A stretch of DNA of 30,438 nt from an uncultured Microbacteriaceae bacterium (GCA_934661165.1 CAKUJB010000010.1:1-30438), one strand, 5' to 3'. Shown: positions 23,976-30,438, numbered from the stretch's first letter. The notes: a model not told the origin generated them from the letters alone. Made by a program: numbers and translations.

Positions 23976-24550
23976 TGGTCGGCATGCGGGGACCGGCGGA
24001 CGGGGAGGGCGCGCTGGACGCGGCGCTGGCGGCGCGGCTGCGGGACGCGACGAATGCGGCGGCCCGCGAGCGGCGCATTCGTCCCGTCCTCCTCATCGAC
24101 GGTCGCGCGGGTGCCGGCAAGACGACGCTCGCTCGCGCCGTCGCCGCCGCGTGGCCGGCCGCGGCGCTCGTGCACCTCGAGGACGTCTATCCGGGGTGGG
24201 ACGGGCTCGACGCCGCCTCCGTCGCGGTCGCCGAGGAGATCCTCGGCCCGCCGGCCGCCTACACGAGCTGGGACTGGGCGGCGTCGGCACCGGGGGCGCG
24301 CCGGACGGTGCCGCGGGAGGGGCCGCTCATCGTCGAGGGCGTCGGGGCGCTGAGCCGCGCGAGCCGGGCGCTCGCCGCCTACGCGGTGTGGCTCGAGGTC
24401 GATGCCGCGACGCGGCGGCGACGGGCGATCGCGCGCGACGGCGAGACGTTCGCCCCGCACTGGGAGCGGTGGGCGGCGCAGGAGGACGCGCTCCGACGGC
24501 GAGAGGGCCCCGAGCGGCTCGCCGACGAGGTGCTGCGGCCGGCCGGCTGA
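23972..24550 (+). CDS. P-loop NTPase, uridine-kinase-like, last gene of the thiamine ECF operon
   Basis: 192 residues from ATG 23972, overlapping ykoC by ATGA. Walker A GRAGAGKTTLA lies at about residues 44-54, then LVHLEDVYPGWDGL, which resembles the substrate and metal-binding strand of uridine kinase-like and AAA proteins, and PLIVEGVGALS, a typical Walker B region of nucleoside and short kinases. Substrate is unknown; similar genes also occur away from thiamine operons. It holds an inverted pair of CGAATGCG at 24051-24081. The stop lies within the 14-base palindrome GCTGAG-GA-CTCAGC (24546-24559), which also contains the convergent gene's stop. Confidence 0.8.
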   Translation: MMVGMRGPADGEGALDAALAARLRDATNAAARERRIRPVLLIDGRAGAGKTTLARAVAAAWPAAALVHLEDVYPGWDGLDAASVAVAEEILGPPAAYTSWDWAASAPGARRTVPREGPLIVEGVGALSRASRALAAYAVWLEVDAATRRRRAIARDGETFAPHWERWAAQEDALRRREGPERLADEVLRPAG

Positions 24551-24554
24551 GGAC

Positions 24555-25217
24555 TCAGCTCGCGGGGGTGTCCTCGGCAGTCTCGCCCTCGGTCGACTCC
24601 TCCGGTGCGACCGGCGGCGTCCAGCCCTCGGGGTGGAACGTCCAGGCGAGCTTCGTGCCGCGGCCCTCGACCTCGAGCAGGTCGGCGGTGCAGGTCACGA
24701 CGAGGCCGACGGTGTCGTCGATCCAGGTGCGGCCGAGCGCCCACGGCACGGGGTCCGGCACGGCGTCGTCGAGCGTCAGCCGCTCGGTGACGGTGAGCTG
24801 GTCCTCCGACCAGTTGCGGGGGATCGCGACCTCGCCGGAGAAGACGACGGTGCCCGCGGACTCGCCGCGGACCGTCTGCTCGAGGAGGAGGACGGGCGGC
24901 CCCGGGTTCGTCACGACGATGCGGAGGTCGGACTCGATGACCATCTCGCCGTCGAGCCCGACGCGGAGGGTCTGCCCGCCTTCGACGGCGATGTCACCGC
25001 TCGCGCCGCGCTCGCTGAGCCGCTCGGCGACGTTCGCGGTGGCGGAGGCCGGGTCGAGCACCCAGGCGTGCGCGACGACGCAGCTCTCGATGGCGCTCGG
25101 GACGTGCTCGGGCTCCTGGATCTCGAAGAGCTGGCACCCGGCGAGCCCGGTCGCGGCGAGGCCGGTCGTGGCGATGGCCGCGGCGACTCGGGGCAGGCGG
25201 CGTCGCGCGGGGCGCAT
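24555..25217 (-). CDS. Predicted lipoprotein
   Basis: 220 residues. A twin-basic N-terminus (RPARRRLPR), hydrophobic segment and lipobox GLAGC (Cys about 28) indicate lipid attachment outside the membrane. The mature part is probably beta-rich and has two further cysteines (SCVVAHA, TCTADLL) that could form a disulfide. The C-terminal tail is acidic. I do not recognise a family. ATG 25217 is supported by CGGAG six bases upstream and a TAAGAT -10 (25269-25264). It converges on the thiamine operon with a 4-base gap. Confidence 0.75.
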   Translation of the reverse strand: MRPARRRLPRVAAAIATTGLAATGLAGCQLFEIQEPEHVPSAIESCVVAHAWVLDPASATANVAERLSERGASGDIAVEGGQTLRVGLDGEMVIESDLRIVVTNPGPPVLLLEQTVRGESAGTVVFSGEVAIPRNWSEDQLTVTERLTLDDAVPDPVPWALGRTWIDDTVGLVVTCTADLLEVEGRGTKLAWTFHPEGWTPPVAPEESTEGETAEDTPAS

Positions 25218-25295
25218 GCGGTCTCCGATCGTGGTGCGTGGGCCGCGTTCGCGGCGCCAGAGCATCTTAGCGGGGTGCGCTGGCGTGGATCCCGA

Positions 25296-25312
25296 GCCCC
25301 GCCGGGCGGGGC
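25296..25312 (-). terminator. Terminator hairpin of the clpS operon
   Basis: GCCCCGC (25296-25302) and GCGGGGC (25306-25312) pair perfectly over the 3-base loop CGG, 15 bases past the metallopeptidase stop. Confidence 0.55.
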
Positions 25313-25326
25313 GCGTCCCGCGGCGG

Positions 25327-25683
25327 TCAGGCCCAGCCGAGACGGTGGAGCTCGTCGTCGTCGATCCCGTAGAAGTGCGCGATCTCGTGGACGAGCGTCA
25401 CGTGGATCTCCTCCCGGAGTCCGTCGAGGTCGTCGCAGATCGCGAGCAGCGGTTCCCGGTACAGCACGATGCGGTCGGGCAGCTCCCCGAAGCCGTAGGC
25501 ACCGCGCTCGGTGAGCGCGACGCCCTCGTAGAGGCCGAGCAGGTCGAGGGAGCCGTCCTCGGGGCGGTCCTCGACGACGAAGACGAGGTTGTCGAGGCCG
25601 TCGACCATCTCGTCCGGGAGCAGGTCGAGCTCCTCGACGACGAGCGCCTCGAAGGCGTCGGCGTCGAGGTCGAGCCCGCTCAC
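25327..25683 (-). CDS. Minimal zincin-type metallopeptidase family protein
   Basis: 118 residues. The zinc motif is HEIAHFYGIDDDELHRLGW: His99, Glu100, His103 and a downstream Asp or His as the third ligand, as in the Zincin_1 (DUF1025) family. No signal peptide, so cytoplasmic. No substrate is known. GTG 25683 overlaps the preceding stop codon (GTGA), showing translational coupling to the DUF2017 gene. The co-operonic clpS suggests a link to protein turnover. Confidence 0.88.
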   Translation of the reverse strand: MSGLDLDADAFEALVVEELDLLPDEMVDGLDNLVFVVEDRPEDGSLDLLGLYEGVALTERGAYGFGELPDRIVLYREPLLAICDDLDGLREEIHVTLVHEIAHFYGIDDDELHRLGWA

Positions 25684-26219
25684 CGCGACGGCTCGTCGGC
25701 GTCCGCGTCGATCGCGGCGTCCCGGACCTCGATCGCGTCGAGCAGCTGCGCCTGGAGCGCGCCGAGCCAGTGGTAGGCCGACTGCATCCAGCGATCGGTC
25801 TCGGTCGCGCGGCGCCCGAGGTCCTCGTCGCGCTCGATGCCGAGCCGGGCCGCGAGCACGAGTCGCAGGTCGGTGAGCGTCTTGAGCCAGGCGAGCTCCT
25901 GCGCCGCGTCGAGCCGCGCGGGCCCACCGTCGGCGCCCGCGAGCGAGGCCTGCACGGCCTCCGCGTTCGCGAGCTTGTGGGTGATGAGCGACGCCTCGGT
26001 GAGTAAGCGCAGCTCCGCGGCCGCCTCCGCGTCGTCGTGCACGGGATCGGGCAGCAGCCGCGCGAGGGCCGGGTCCTTCGGCGATTTCTCGCCGCGCATG
26101 GGGTCCTCGCGCCGCGAGGCCGCGAGCGCGGTGAACTCGCGGAGCAGCCCGCCGAGCACCTCCTGCTCGCGGGCACCGCTGCGCACGACGATGCGCTCGC
26201 CGTCGATCGCGAATCGCAT
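25680..26219 (-). CDS. DUF2017 family protein
   Basis: 179 residues. It matches the DUF2017 family that sits next to clpS in actinobacteria: N-terminal strand pair (MRFAIDGERIVVRS), helix EVLGGLLREFTALAA, PALARLLPDPVHDD, and C-terminal helices with WLKTLTDLRLVLAARLGI and YHWLGALQAQLLDAI. Function unknown. ATG 26219 overlaps the clpS stop (TGATG) and its own stop overlaps the next start. Confidence 0.88.
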   Translation of the reverse strand: MRFAIDGERIVVRSGAREQEVLGGLLREFTALAASRREDPMRGEKSPKDPALARLLPDPVHDDAEAAAELRLLTEASLITHKLANAEAVQASLAGADGGPARLDAAQELAWLKTLTDLRLVLAARLGIERDEDLGRRATETDRWMQSAYHWLGALQAQLLDAIEVRDAAIDADADEPSR

Positions 26220-26521
26220 CAGCCCTCACCCCTCGCCGCGGTCGCCCAGAGGCCGTACTCGTGCATCGCCTCGGTGTGTCGCTCCATCTCCTCGCGCGGG
26301 CCCGCCGCGACGACCGCGCGGCCTTCCTCGTGCACCTGGAGCATGAGGCGCTCGGCCTCGGCGCGCGGGTAGCCGAAGTAGGTCTGGAAGACGCGGGTGA
26401 CGTACTGCATGAGGTTGACGGGGTCGTTCCACACGATCGTGCGCCAGGGCGCGTCGAGGCTCGAGGTCGTGCCGAAGTCGAGGGACTCCTCGAGGAGGGG
26501 TTCGTCGACGATGGAGGCCAT
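26219..26521 (-). CDS. clpS: ATP-dependent Clp protease adaptor ClpS
   Basis: 100 residues. ClpS delivers N-degron substrates to ClpC/ClpA-ClpP. The core WNDPVNLMQYVTRVFQ (about 35-50) contains the N-D-x-x-N/M recognition surface, and MLQVHEEGRAVV follows. ATG 26521 lies exactly 6 bases after TACCAT (26533-26528), so the mRNA is probably leaderless; the 6-base interval itself is GAATGC. First gene of a coupled three-gene operon. Confidence 0.94.
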   Translation of the reverse strand: MASIVDEPLLEESLDFGTTSSLDAPWRTIVWNDPVNLMQYVTRVFQTYFGYPRAEAERLMLQVHEEGRAVVAAGPREEMERHTEAMHEYGLWATAARGEG

Positions 26522-26592
26522 GCATTCATGGTACGGAAGCCCCGCGCCCGCGGCCGGGATGTTCGCGGAGGGATGAATGCACCGCAGACGCG

Positions 26593-26627
26593 GCGAGGCC
26601 CCGCGACTGTGTGTCACGGGGCCTCGC
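26593..26627 (-). terminator. Terminator of tRNA-His
   Basis: GCGAGGCCCCG (26593-26603) and CGGGGCCTCGC (26617-26627) pair perfectly over 11 bases with a 13-base loop, 7 bases downstream of the tRNA on the minus strand. Confidence 0.7.
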
Positions 26628-26633
26628 GTCCGG

Positions 26634-26707
26634 GGCGACCGACGGGACTCGAACCCGCGACATCCGGCACCACAAGCCAGCGCTCTACCAACTGAGCTAC
26701 GGCCGCC
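26634..26707 (-). tRNA. tRNA-His (GTG anticodon)
   Basis: The cloverleaf folds fully: acceptor stem with one G-U pair, D stem GCTC/GAGC, anticodon stem CTGGC/GCCGG with loop TTGTGGT, and T stem GCGGG/CCCGT. The anticodon GTG reads histidine codons. The extra 5' G pairs with discriminator C, the tRNA-His identity feature. The 3' CCA is not encoded. A TACAAT -10 lies at 26742-26737. Confidence 0.97.
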
Positions 26708-26710
26708 ATG

Positions 26711-26728
26711 CCCGCCGCGCACGGCGGG
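26711..26728 (-). terminator. Hairpin between orn and tRNA-His
   Basis: CCCGCCG (26711-26717) pairs with CGGCGGG (26722-26728) over a 4-base loop. It may terminate orn or lie in the tRNA 5' leader, since the tRNA -10 is just upstream. Confidence 0.4.
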
Positions 26729-26790
26729 ACCGCACCATTGTAGGGCAGACCGGCGGCACTCGCGGCACGCCGGGGTCCCCGCCGTCCGGG

Positions 26791-27411
26791 TCAGCTCAGC
26801 GTGGGGGCGTGCCGCTCGATCGCCGCGCGCGCCGCGGCCTGCGCCTGCTCGCTCGTGAGGCCCGGATCCGGGAGGAATGCGGCGGCGCGGTAGTACTCGA
26901 GCTCGCGGATGGACTCGCGGATGTCGGCGAGGGCGCGGTGGCCGCCGTGCTTCTCGGGGGCGTTGAAGTAGACCCGCGGGTACCAGTGCCGCGCGAGCTC
27001 CTTGATGCTCGAGACGTCGACGCTCCGGTAGTGGAGGTGGGCATCGACGAGCGGCATGTACTTCGTGAGGAATGCGCGGTCCGTGCCGATCGTGTTGCCC
27101 GCGAGCGGCGCGCTGCTCGGCGCGGGCACGAAGCGCTGGATGTACTCGAGCACGAGCCGCTCGGCGTCGGCGAGCGGCAGGCCGTCGTCGAGCTCCTCGA
27201 TGAGGCCGCTCTCGGTGTGCATGCCGCGGACGAACTCCGCCATCTGCTCGAGCGCCTCGGCCGAGGGCCGGATGACGACGGTGTAGCCCGGGTCGACCGG
27301 GACGAGGTCGTAGTCGGTGACGACGACGGCGACCTCGATGAGCTCGTCGCGCTCGAGGTCGAGCCCCGTCATCTCGCAGTCGATCCACACGAGGAAGTCG
27401 GGCCCGGCCAT
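26791..27411 (-). CDS. orn: Oligoribonuclease
   Basis: 206 residues. A DEDD-type 3'-5' exonuclease that degrades RNA dinucleotides, including pGpG from cyclic-di-GMP turnover. The first acidic pair is in WIDCEMTGLD (Asp11, Glu13), the second motif in GNTIGTDRAFL, and the last in HRALADIRESI (DEDDh type with His before the Asp). ATG 27411 lies 7 bases after TAAACT (27424-27419). Two Ala-Phe pairs here use the GCA-TTC word. Confidence 0.96.
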   Translation of the reverse strand: MAGPDFLVWIDCEMTGLDLERDELIEVAVVVTDYDLVPVDPGYTVVIRPSAEALEQMAEFVRGMHTESGLIEELDDGLPLADAERLVLEYIQRFVPAPSSAPLAGNTIGTDRAFLTKYMPLVDAHLHYRSVDVSSIKELARHWYPRVYFNAPEKHGGHRALADIRESIRELEYYRAAAFLPDPGLTSEQAQAAARAAIERHAPTLS

Positions 27412-27474
27412 GCCTGCGAGTTTAGGCGACGGCGCAGACAGGGCGTGTGGGGCCGCCGGTATCCTGGACGCTGC

Positions 27475-27547
27475 GCCCTCGTAGCTCAGCGGATAGAGCA
27501 GGAGCCTTCTAATCTCTTGGTCGCTGGTTCGATTCCAGCCGAGGGCA
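27475..27547 (+). tRNA. tRNA-Arg (TCT anticodon)
   Basis: Acceptor GCCCTCG/CGAGGGC, D stem GCTC/GAGC, T stem GCTGG/CCAGC. The anticodon loop is CTTCTAA with TCT at positions 34-36. The anticodon stem GGAGC/TCTCT has a G-U pair and a C-U mismatch at 31-39. I recall this loop region as usual for actinobacterial tRNA-Arg(UCU). CCA is not encoded. A TATCCT -10 is at 27460-27465. Confidence 0.93.
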
Positions 27548-27575
27548 CCGGCTCGACCTCGTGCAGCGAGGCCGG
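27548..27575 (+). terminator. Hairpin after tRNA-Arg
   Basis: CCTCG/CGAGG (27557-27561, 27567-27571) inside CCGG/CCGG (27548-27551, 27572-27575). It lies just after the tRNA and before the convergent gene. Confidence 0.45.
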
Positions 27576-27583
27576 TCCGGCCC

Positions 27584-28177
27584 TCAGCCGCGCAGGATGT
27601 CGGCGAGGTCGGCCGTGTCGATGCGGGTGGCCATGCGCGGCCGGAACGCGTCCTCGGCGATCGGCTGCGTCGCGCGGAAGCGGAGCGACTCGAGGTCGCG
27701 GGTGAAATGCCGCGCGGCGCGGCGCGGGCGACGGTGCCAGTGGATGAGCCAGTCCTCGAGGTCGCGCAGCTCGACCTCGGCGCTCGAGGAGCCCGTGAGG
27801 GAGCCGGTCTTCACGAGCGCGAGCTTGAGCCCGGCCCATTCCGCCGCGGCGTCGGCGCCGCGCGTCGGGAGCATGCGCAGCCTCGCGAGGGACTCGGTGA
27901 GCTGGTGGTCGAGCTGGTCCTGCTCGGTCATCGACAGCGAGGCCCAGGCGGTGACGCGGCGGCTGGCGGCGAGCGCACCGGCGACGATCGCGGACTGCTG
28001 CTCGCGGTCGTGGCGCCGGGCGGTCCGGGTCATGCCGTCGCGGGCGATGATCGCGGCGATGAGGCCGGCCGTGAGGATCGCGACGAAGGGGATCACCGCG
28101 GTCGTGAGGACCTCGAGTCCCGCCGGGCTCGTCGCCCAGCCGAGGTAGCCGTCCCAGAGTTCGAGGATCGCGCGCAT
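27584..28177 (-). CDS. Hypothetical protein with N-terminal membrane helix
   Basis: 197 residues. One long hydrophobic helix at about residues 23-46 (VLTTAVIPFVAILTAGLIAAIIA) precedes a charged cytoplasmic part with heptad-like helices. I recognise no named family. ATG 28177 lies exactly 6 bases after TAGAGT (28189-28184), supporting a leaderless start between the previous gene's stop and this gene. Confidence 0.75.
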   Translation of the reverse strand: MRAILELWDGYLGWATSPAGLEVLTTAVIPFVAILTAGLIAAIIARDGMTRTARRHDREQQSAIVAGALAASRRVTAWASLSMTEQDQLDHQLTESLARLRMLPTRGADAAAEWAGLKLALVKTGSLTGSSSAEVELRDLEDWLIHWHRRPRRAARHFTRDLESLRFRATQPIAEDAFRPRMATRIDTADLADILRG

Positions 28178-28193
28178 GCGCGAACTCTAAGCC

Positions 28194-29201
28194 TCAGGTT
28201 GAAGGTTTGTGGTCAGGATCGCGCGTGTCGTCCGGCACGACGCGGATCGATCCCGTGACGATCTCGACCGCGCCGGTGGCGACCGCGAGGTTCGCGTCGA
28301 CGAGCGTGCCCGGCCGGGAGATCTGCGCGAGCACGATCCCGGCGAGTACGATCGCGGCGCCGAGGGTCTGCACCCAGTCGAGCGTCTCGCCGAGCCAGAG
28401 CCACGCGACGGCGAAGGCGAAGACGACCTCGCTCGAGGCGAGGATGCCCGCCGCCGTGGGGCCCAGACGGCGGATCGCGAGGAAGGACAGCAGGAACGGG
28501 AGGAATGTGCCGATCGCGATCGTGATAGCCAGCAGCGACCACAGTGGCAGCTCGATCGCCGCGAGCGCCCCGTCGAGCGAGGCGTGCGCGGCGAAGATCC
28601 CGGTGTCGAGCTCCCACCATCCGCTGAAGGCGCCCCAGAAGATCCCGGCGGCGAGCGAGCCCCAGAACATCGCGGCGAGCGGGCTCGTCGCCGTGATCTG
28701 CCGCTCGCCGTAGATGAAGTAGAACGCGAGGCTGACCGCGGCCGCCAGCGCGAGCAGCACCCCGATCGGATCGAGTTTCGAGTCCCAGATCTGGGCGACG
28801 AGCGCGAGGCCGCCGAGGATGCAGACGATCGCACCCCACACCTGGGGGCGGATGCGCTCCCGGTAGACGACGAGCGCGAAGATCGGGACGATGAGCACCG
28901 CGAGGTACTCGATGAGCAGCGTGATCCCCACCGGCAGGCGCTGGATGGCCAGCGCATAGGTCGACTGCAGCACGGCGATGCCGGCGACGCCGAGGAGCGC
29001 GAGCGAGCCGATGCGGCGCCACGGCAGGCGCAGCATCGCCCGGTCCGTGGCGAGGAGGAAGAGTCCGGCGAGCACCGCCGTGCCGATCGTGCGGAAGAAC
29101 GTCAGCTGGAGCGGACCGATCCCGGCGTCGATGAGGACCTTGACGAGGCTGCCGTTCGCGCCGAAGATGAGCGCGCCGAGCAGGGCGTAGACGGCGCCCA
29201 T
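28194..29201 (-). CDS. EamA-family (DMT superfamily) transporter
   Basis: 335 residues with ten membrane helices in two EamA repeats: the first starts MGAVYALLGALIFGANGSLVK, the second about residue 148 (GVLLALAAAVSLAFYFIYGER, in part). The conserved end of each repeat is seen as YRERIRPQVWGAIVCILGG and LGETLDWVQTLGAAIVLAG. Members export amino acids or other metabolites; the substrate is unknown. A short hydrophilic tail follows. ATG 29201 is chosen over GTG 29255. TAGAAT (29242-29237) probably starts an mRNA with a leader of about 30 bases. Confidence 0.9.
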   Translation of the reverse strand: MGAVYALLGALIFGANGSLVKVLIDAGIGPLQLTFFRTIGTAVLAGLFLLATDRAMLRLPWRRIGSLALLGVAGIAVLQSTYALAIQRLPVGITLLIEYLAVLIVPIFALVVYRERIRPQVWGAIVCILGGLALVAQIWDSKLDPIGVLLALAAAVSLAFYFIYGERQITATSPLAAMFWGSLAAGIFWGAFSGWWELDTGIFAAHASLDGALAAIELPLWSLLAITIAIGTFLPFLLSFLAIRRLGPTAAGILASSEVVFAFAVAWLWLGETLDWVQTLGAAIVLAGIVLAQISRPGTLVDANLAVATGAVEIVTGSIRVVPDDTRDPDHKPST

Positions 29202-29247
29202 CAGCGGTTCGGGGAATACACGCGCTGCACCGTGCGATTCTAAAGGT

Positions 29248-29772
29248 ATGCGCACCTACCATCTCGCCGGCGGCTGCTTCTGGTGTCTCGACGCCGTCTA
29301 CCGCACGATCGAGGGCGTCACGGCGGTCGAGTCCGGCTACACCGGCGGCACGGTCGACCACCCCGACTACGAGACGGTCTGCACGGGTGCGACCGGCCAC
29401 GCGGAGGCCGTCGCGGTCACCTTCGACGAGATGAGGGTGCCGGAGGACGTCATCCTCGACATCTTCTTCACCCTTCACGACCCGCGGCAGCTCAACCGGC
29501 AGGGCGGTGACATCGGCACGCAGTACCGCTCGGCGATGTACCCGACCGATGACGAGCAGCGGGCGCGGTTCGAGGCGGCGCGCGCGCGGGCCGAGACGAT
29601 CTGGGAGGGCGGCGTCGTCACGACGATCGAGCCGCTCGGCAAATGGTGGCCCGCCGAGGACTACCACCAGGACTTCTTCGCGAAGAACCCGAACCAGGGC
29701 TACTGCCTCGCCGTCGCGCTCCCGAAGGTGAACAAGGTGCGGAAGTCCTTCACACCGTACGTGAAGGCCTGA
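29248..29772 (+). CDS. msrA: Peptide-methionine (S)-S-oxide reductase
   Basis: 174 residues. It repairs S-sulfoxides of methionine. The catalytic Cys10 is in the GGCFWC motif, followed by GYTGG, and GHAEAVAVTFD, LHDPRQLNRQGGDIGTQYRS and the EDYHQDF motif. The resolving cysteine may be Cys13 or the one in NQGYCLAV. ATG 29248 is preceded by AAAGG immediately and by GATTCT 6 bases upstream, a weak leaderless -10. It is divergent from the EamA gene. Confidence 0.96.
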   Translation: MRTYHLAGGCFWCLDAVYRTIEGVTAVESGYTGGTVDHPDYETVCTGATGHAEAVAVTFDEMRVPEDVILDIFFTLHDPRQLNRQGGDIGTQYRSAMYPTDDEQRARFEAARARAETIWEGGVVTTIEPLGKWWPAEDYHQDFFAKNPNQGYCLAVALPKVNKVRKSFTPYVKA

Positions 29773-29833
29773 TTCTCCACAGGCTGGGGCCCCCTTCCGA
29801 GCGGGCGCGGCGAAGCGGTGCCAGAGTCCTGAC

Positions 29834-29884
29834 ACCGGCCGCCGCCAGACCGCATCGGGCACGAGCAGCACGGCGGCGGCCGGT
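29834..29884 (+). terminator. Long hairpin between msrA and the SSB gene
   Basis: ACCGGCCGCCGCC (29834-29846) and GGCGGCGGCCGGT (29872-29884) are perfect 13-base complements with a 25-base loop. It may end msrA transcription; its right arm stops 31 bases before the SSB start, so it could also lie in that gene's leader. Confidence 0.55.
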
Positions 29885-29915
29885 CCATTGCCACAGGACC
29901 GGAAGGACGACAGCC

Positions 29916-30428
29916 ATGTCGGACAGCATCACCGTGGTCGGCACCGTTGCGACGGAGCCCCGCCACGTCACGACCGAGGAGCAGCTCGAGGTCACCACGT
30001 TCCGCCTCGCCTCGGCGCAGCGGCGCTACGACCGCAAGCAGCAGAAGTGGGTCGACGGCGGGACGAACTGGTACACGATCGTCGCGTTCCGCCAGCTCGC
30101 GAGCAATGCGGCGCACTCGATCCACAAGGGTGATCGGGTCATCGCACACGGCCGCCCCCGCGTGCGCGACTGGGCGAGCGAGGACCGCAGCGGCACGACG
30201 ATGGAGGTCGAGGTCGACGGGCTCGGCCACGACCTCCTGTGGGGTCGGACGGCGTACACGCGGACCGCAGTCGCGCGGCCCGCCGAGCAGGAGGCCGACG
30301 CCGCGAACGCCGGGGCGGCCGACGGCGAGCACGAGGGCGAGACCTCGGCGGCCGGCACCCCCGAGGCGGGTGGCGGCAGCGAGGCGCCCGCGCCCGCGCG
30401 CGAGCTCGAGCCGAGCGCCGCGTTCTGA
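29916..30428 (+). CDS. Single-stranded DNA-binding protein (paralogous SSB)
   Basis: 170 residues. An OB-fold occupies about residues 1-112: SITVVGTVATEP, TTFRLASAQRRYD, NWYTIVAFRQLASNAAHSIHKGDRVIAHGRPRVRDW. The C-terminal third is a low-complexity Ala/Glu/Gly-rich linker. It ends PSAAF rather than the acidic DDDIPF-like tip that recruits repair partners in canonical SSB, so this is probably the secondary SSB found beside the essential one in many actinobacteria. ATG 29916 has GGAAGGA upstream. Confidence 0.9.
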   Translation: MSDSITVVGTVATEPRHVTTEEQLEVTTFRLASAQRRYDRKQQKWVDGGTNWYTIVAFRQLASNAAHSIHKGDRVIAHGRPRVRDWASEDRSGTTMEVEVDGLGHDLLWGRTAYTRTAVARPAEQEADAANAGAADGEHEGETSAAGTPEAGGGSEAPAPARELEPSAAF

Positions 30429-30438
30429 GGCTCCGGGC

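Noticed and set aside
1..30438. CRISPR array, prophage or insertion sequence
   Set aside because: No regularly spaced repeats, transposase, integrase or phage genes; all genes are chromosomal in type.

Overview
The window is about 72% G+C (estimated by eye), almost fully coding, and carries housekeeping genes typical of an actinobacterium. The content fits Micrococcales, probably Microbacteriaceae: GTP-type PEP carboxykinase, a RamB-type regulator, oligoribonuclease, a clpS/DUF2017/metallopeptidase cluster, DtxR/IdeR-type iron boxes, an F420-type luciferase-like oxidoreductase, and a LigA with an extra acidic/basic insert. I see no prophage, insertion sequence, CRISPR array or plasmid function. 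No gene-free stretch exceeds 300 bases.

Layout. Bases 1-2000 hold the 3' part of an amidase, a small iron-regulated SIP-domain protein and a small HExxH protein. Bases 2100-5560 hold pckG and, divergent from it, a RamB-like regulator. Bases 5700-7705 hold a secreted Asp-box lipoprotein, then a small winged-helix regulator with its operator and a one-helix membrane protein. Bases 7835-12453 carry mnmA, ligA and a siderophore-interacting protein. Bases 12554-18366 carry the tRNA-dependent amidotransferase genes. Here gatC-gatA is separated from gatB by five small genes: a DCC thiol protein, a methyltransferase, two hypotheticals and an XRE regulator. Bases 18408-20816 hold a hypothetical protein, an FBP zinc-finger protein, a VanZ-like membrane protein and an F420-type oxidoreductase. 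Bases 20890-24550 form a TPP-riboswitch-controlled ECF transporter operon (ykoE-ykoD-ykoC) ending in an overlapping P-loop kinase-like gene. Bases 24555-27547 hold a lipoprotein, the clpS operon, tRNA-His, orn and tRNA-Arg. The right end holds two membrane proteins, msrA and an SSB.

Regulation. About a dozen genes begin 6 or 7 bases after a TANNNT -10 hexamer with no Shine-Dalgarno site between, so leaderless transcription looks like the default here. Both SIP-domain genes lie behind iron boxes. Several intergenic regions hold long inverted repeats, some of which can pair in two mutually exclusive ways.

The most unusual signal belongs to no single gene. The 7-mer GAATGCG (or its complement CGCATTC) occurs 28 times by hand count, against about 3 expected from base composition. 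It is equally frequent on both strands, mostly inside genes, where it brings in the otherwise rare codons GCA and AAT. I cannot assign it a function; the density, about one per 1.1 kb, resembles that of DNA uptake or other genome-architecture words.
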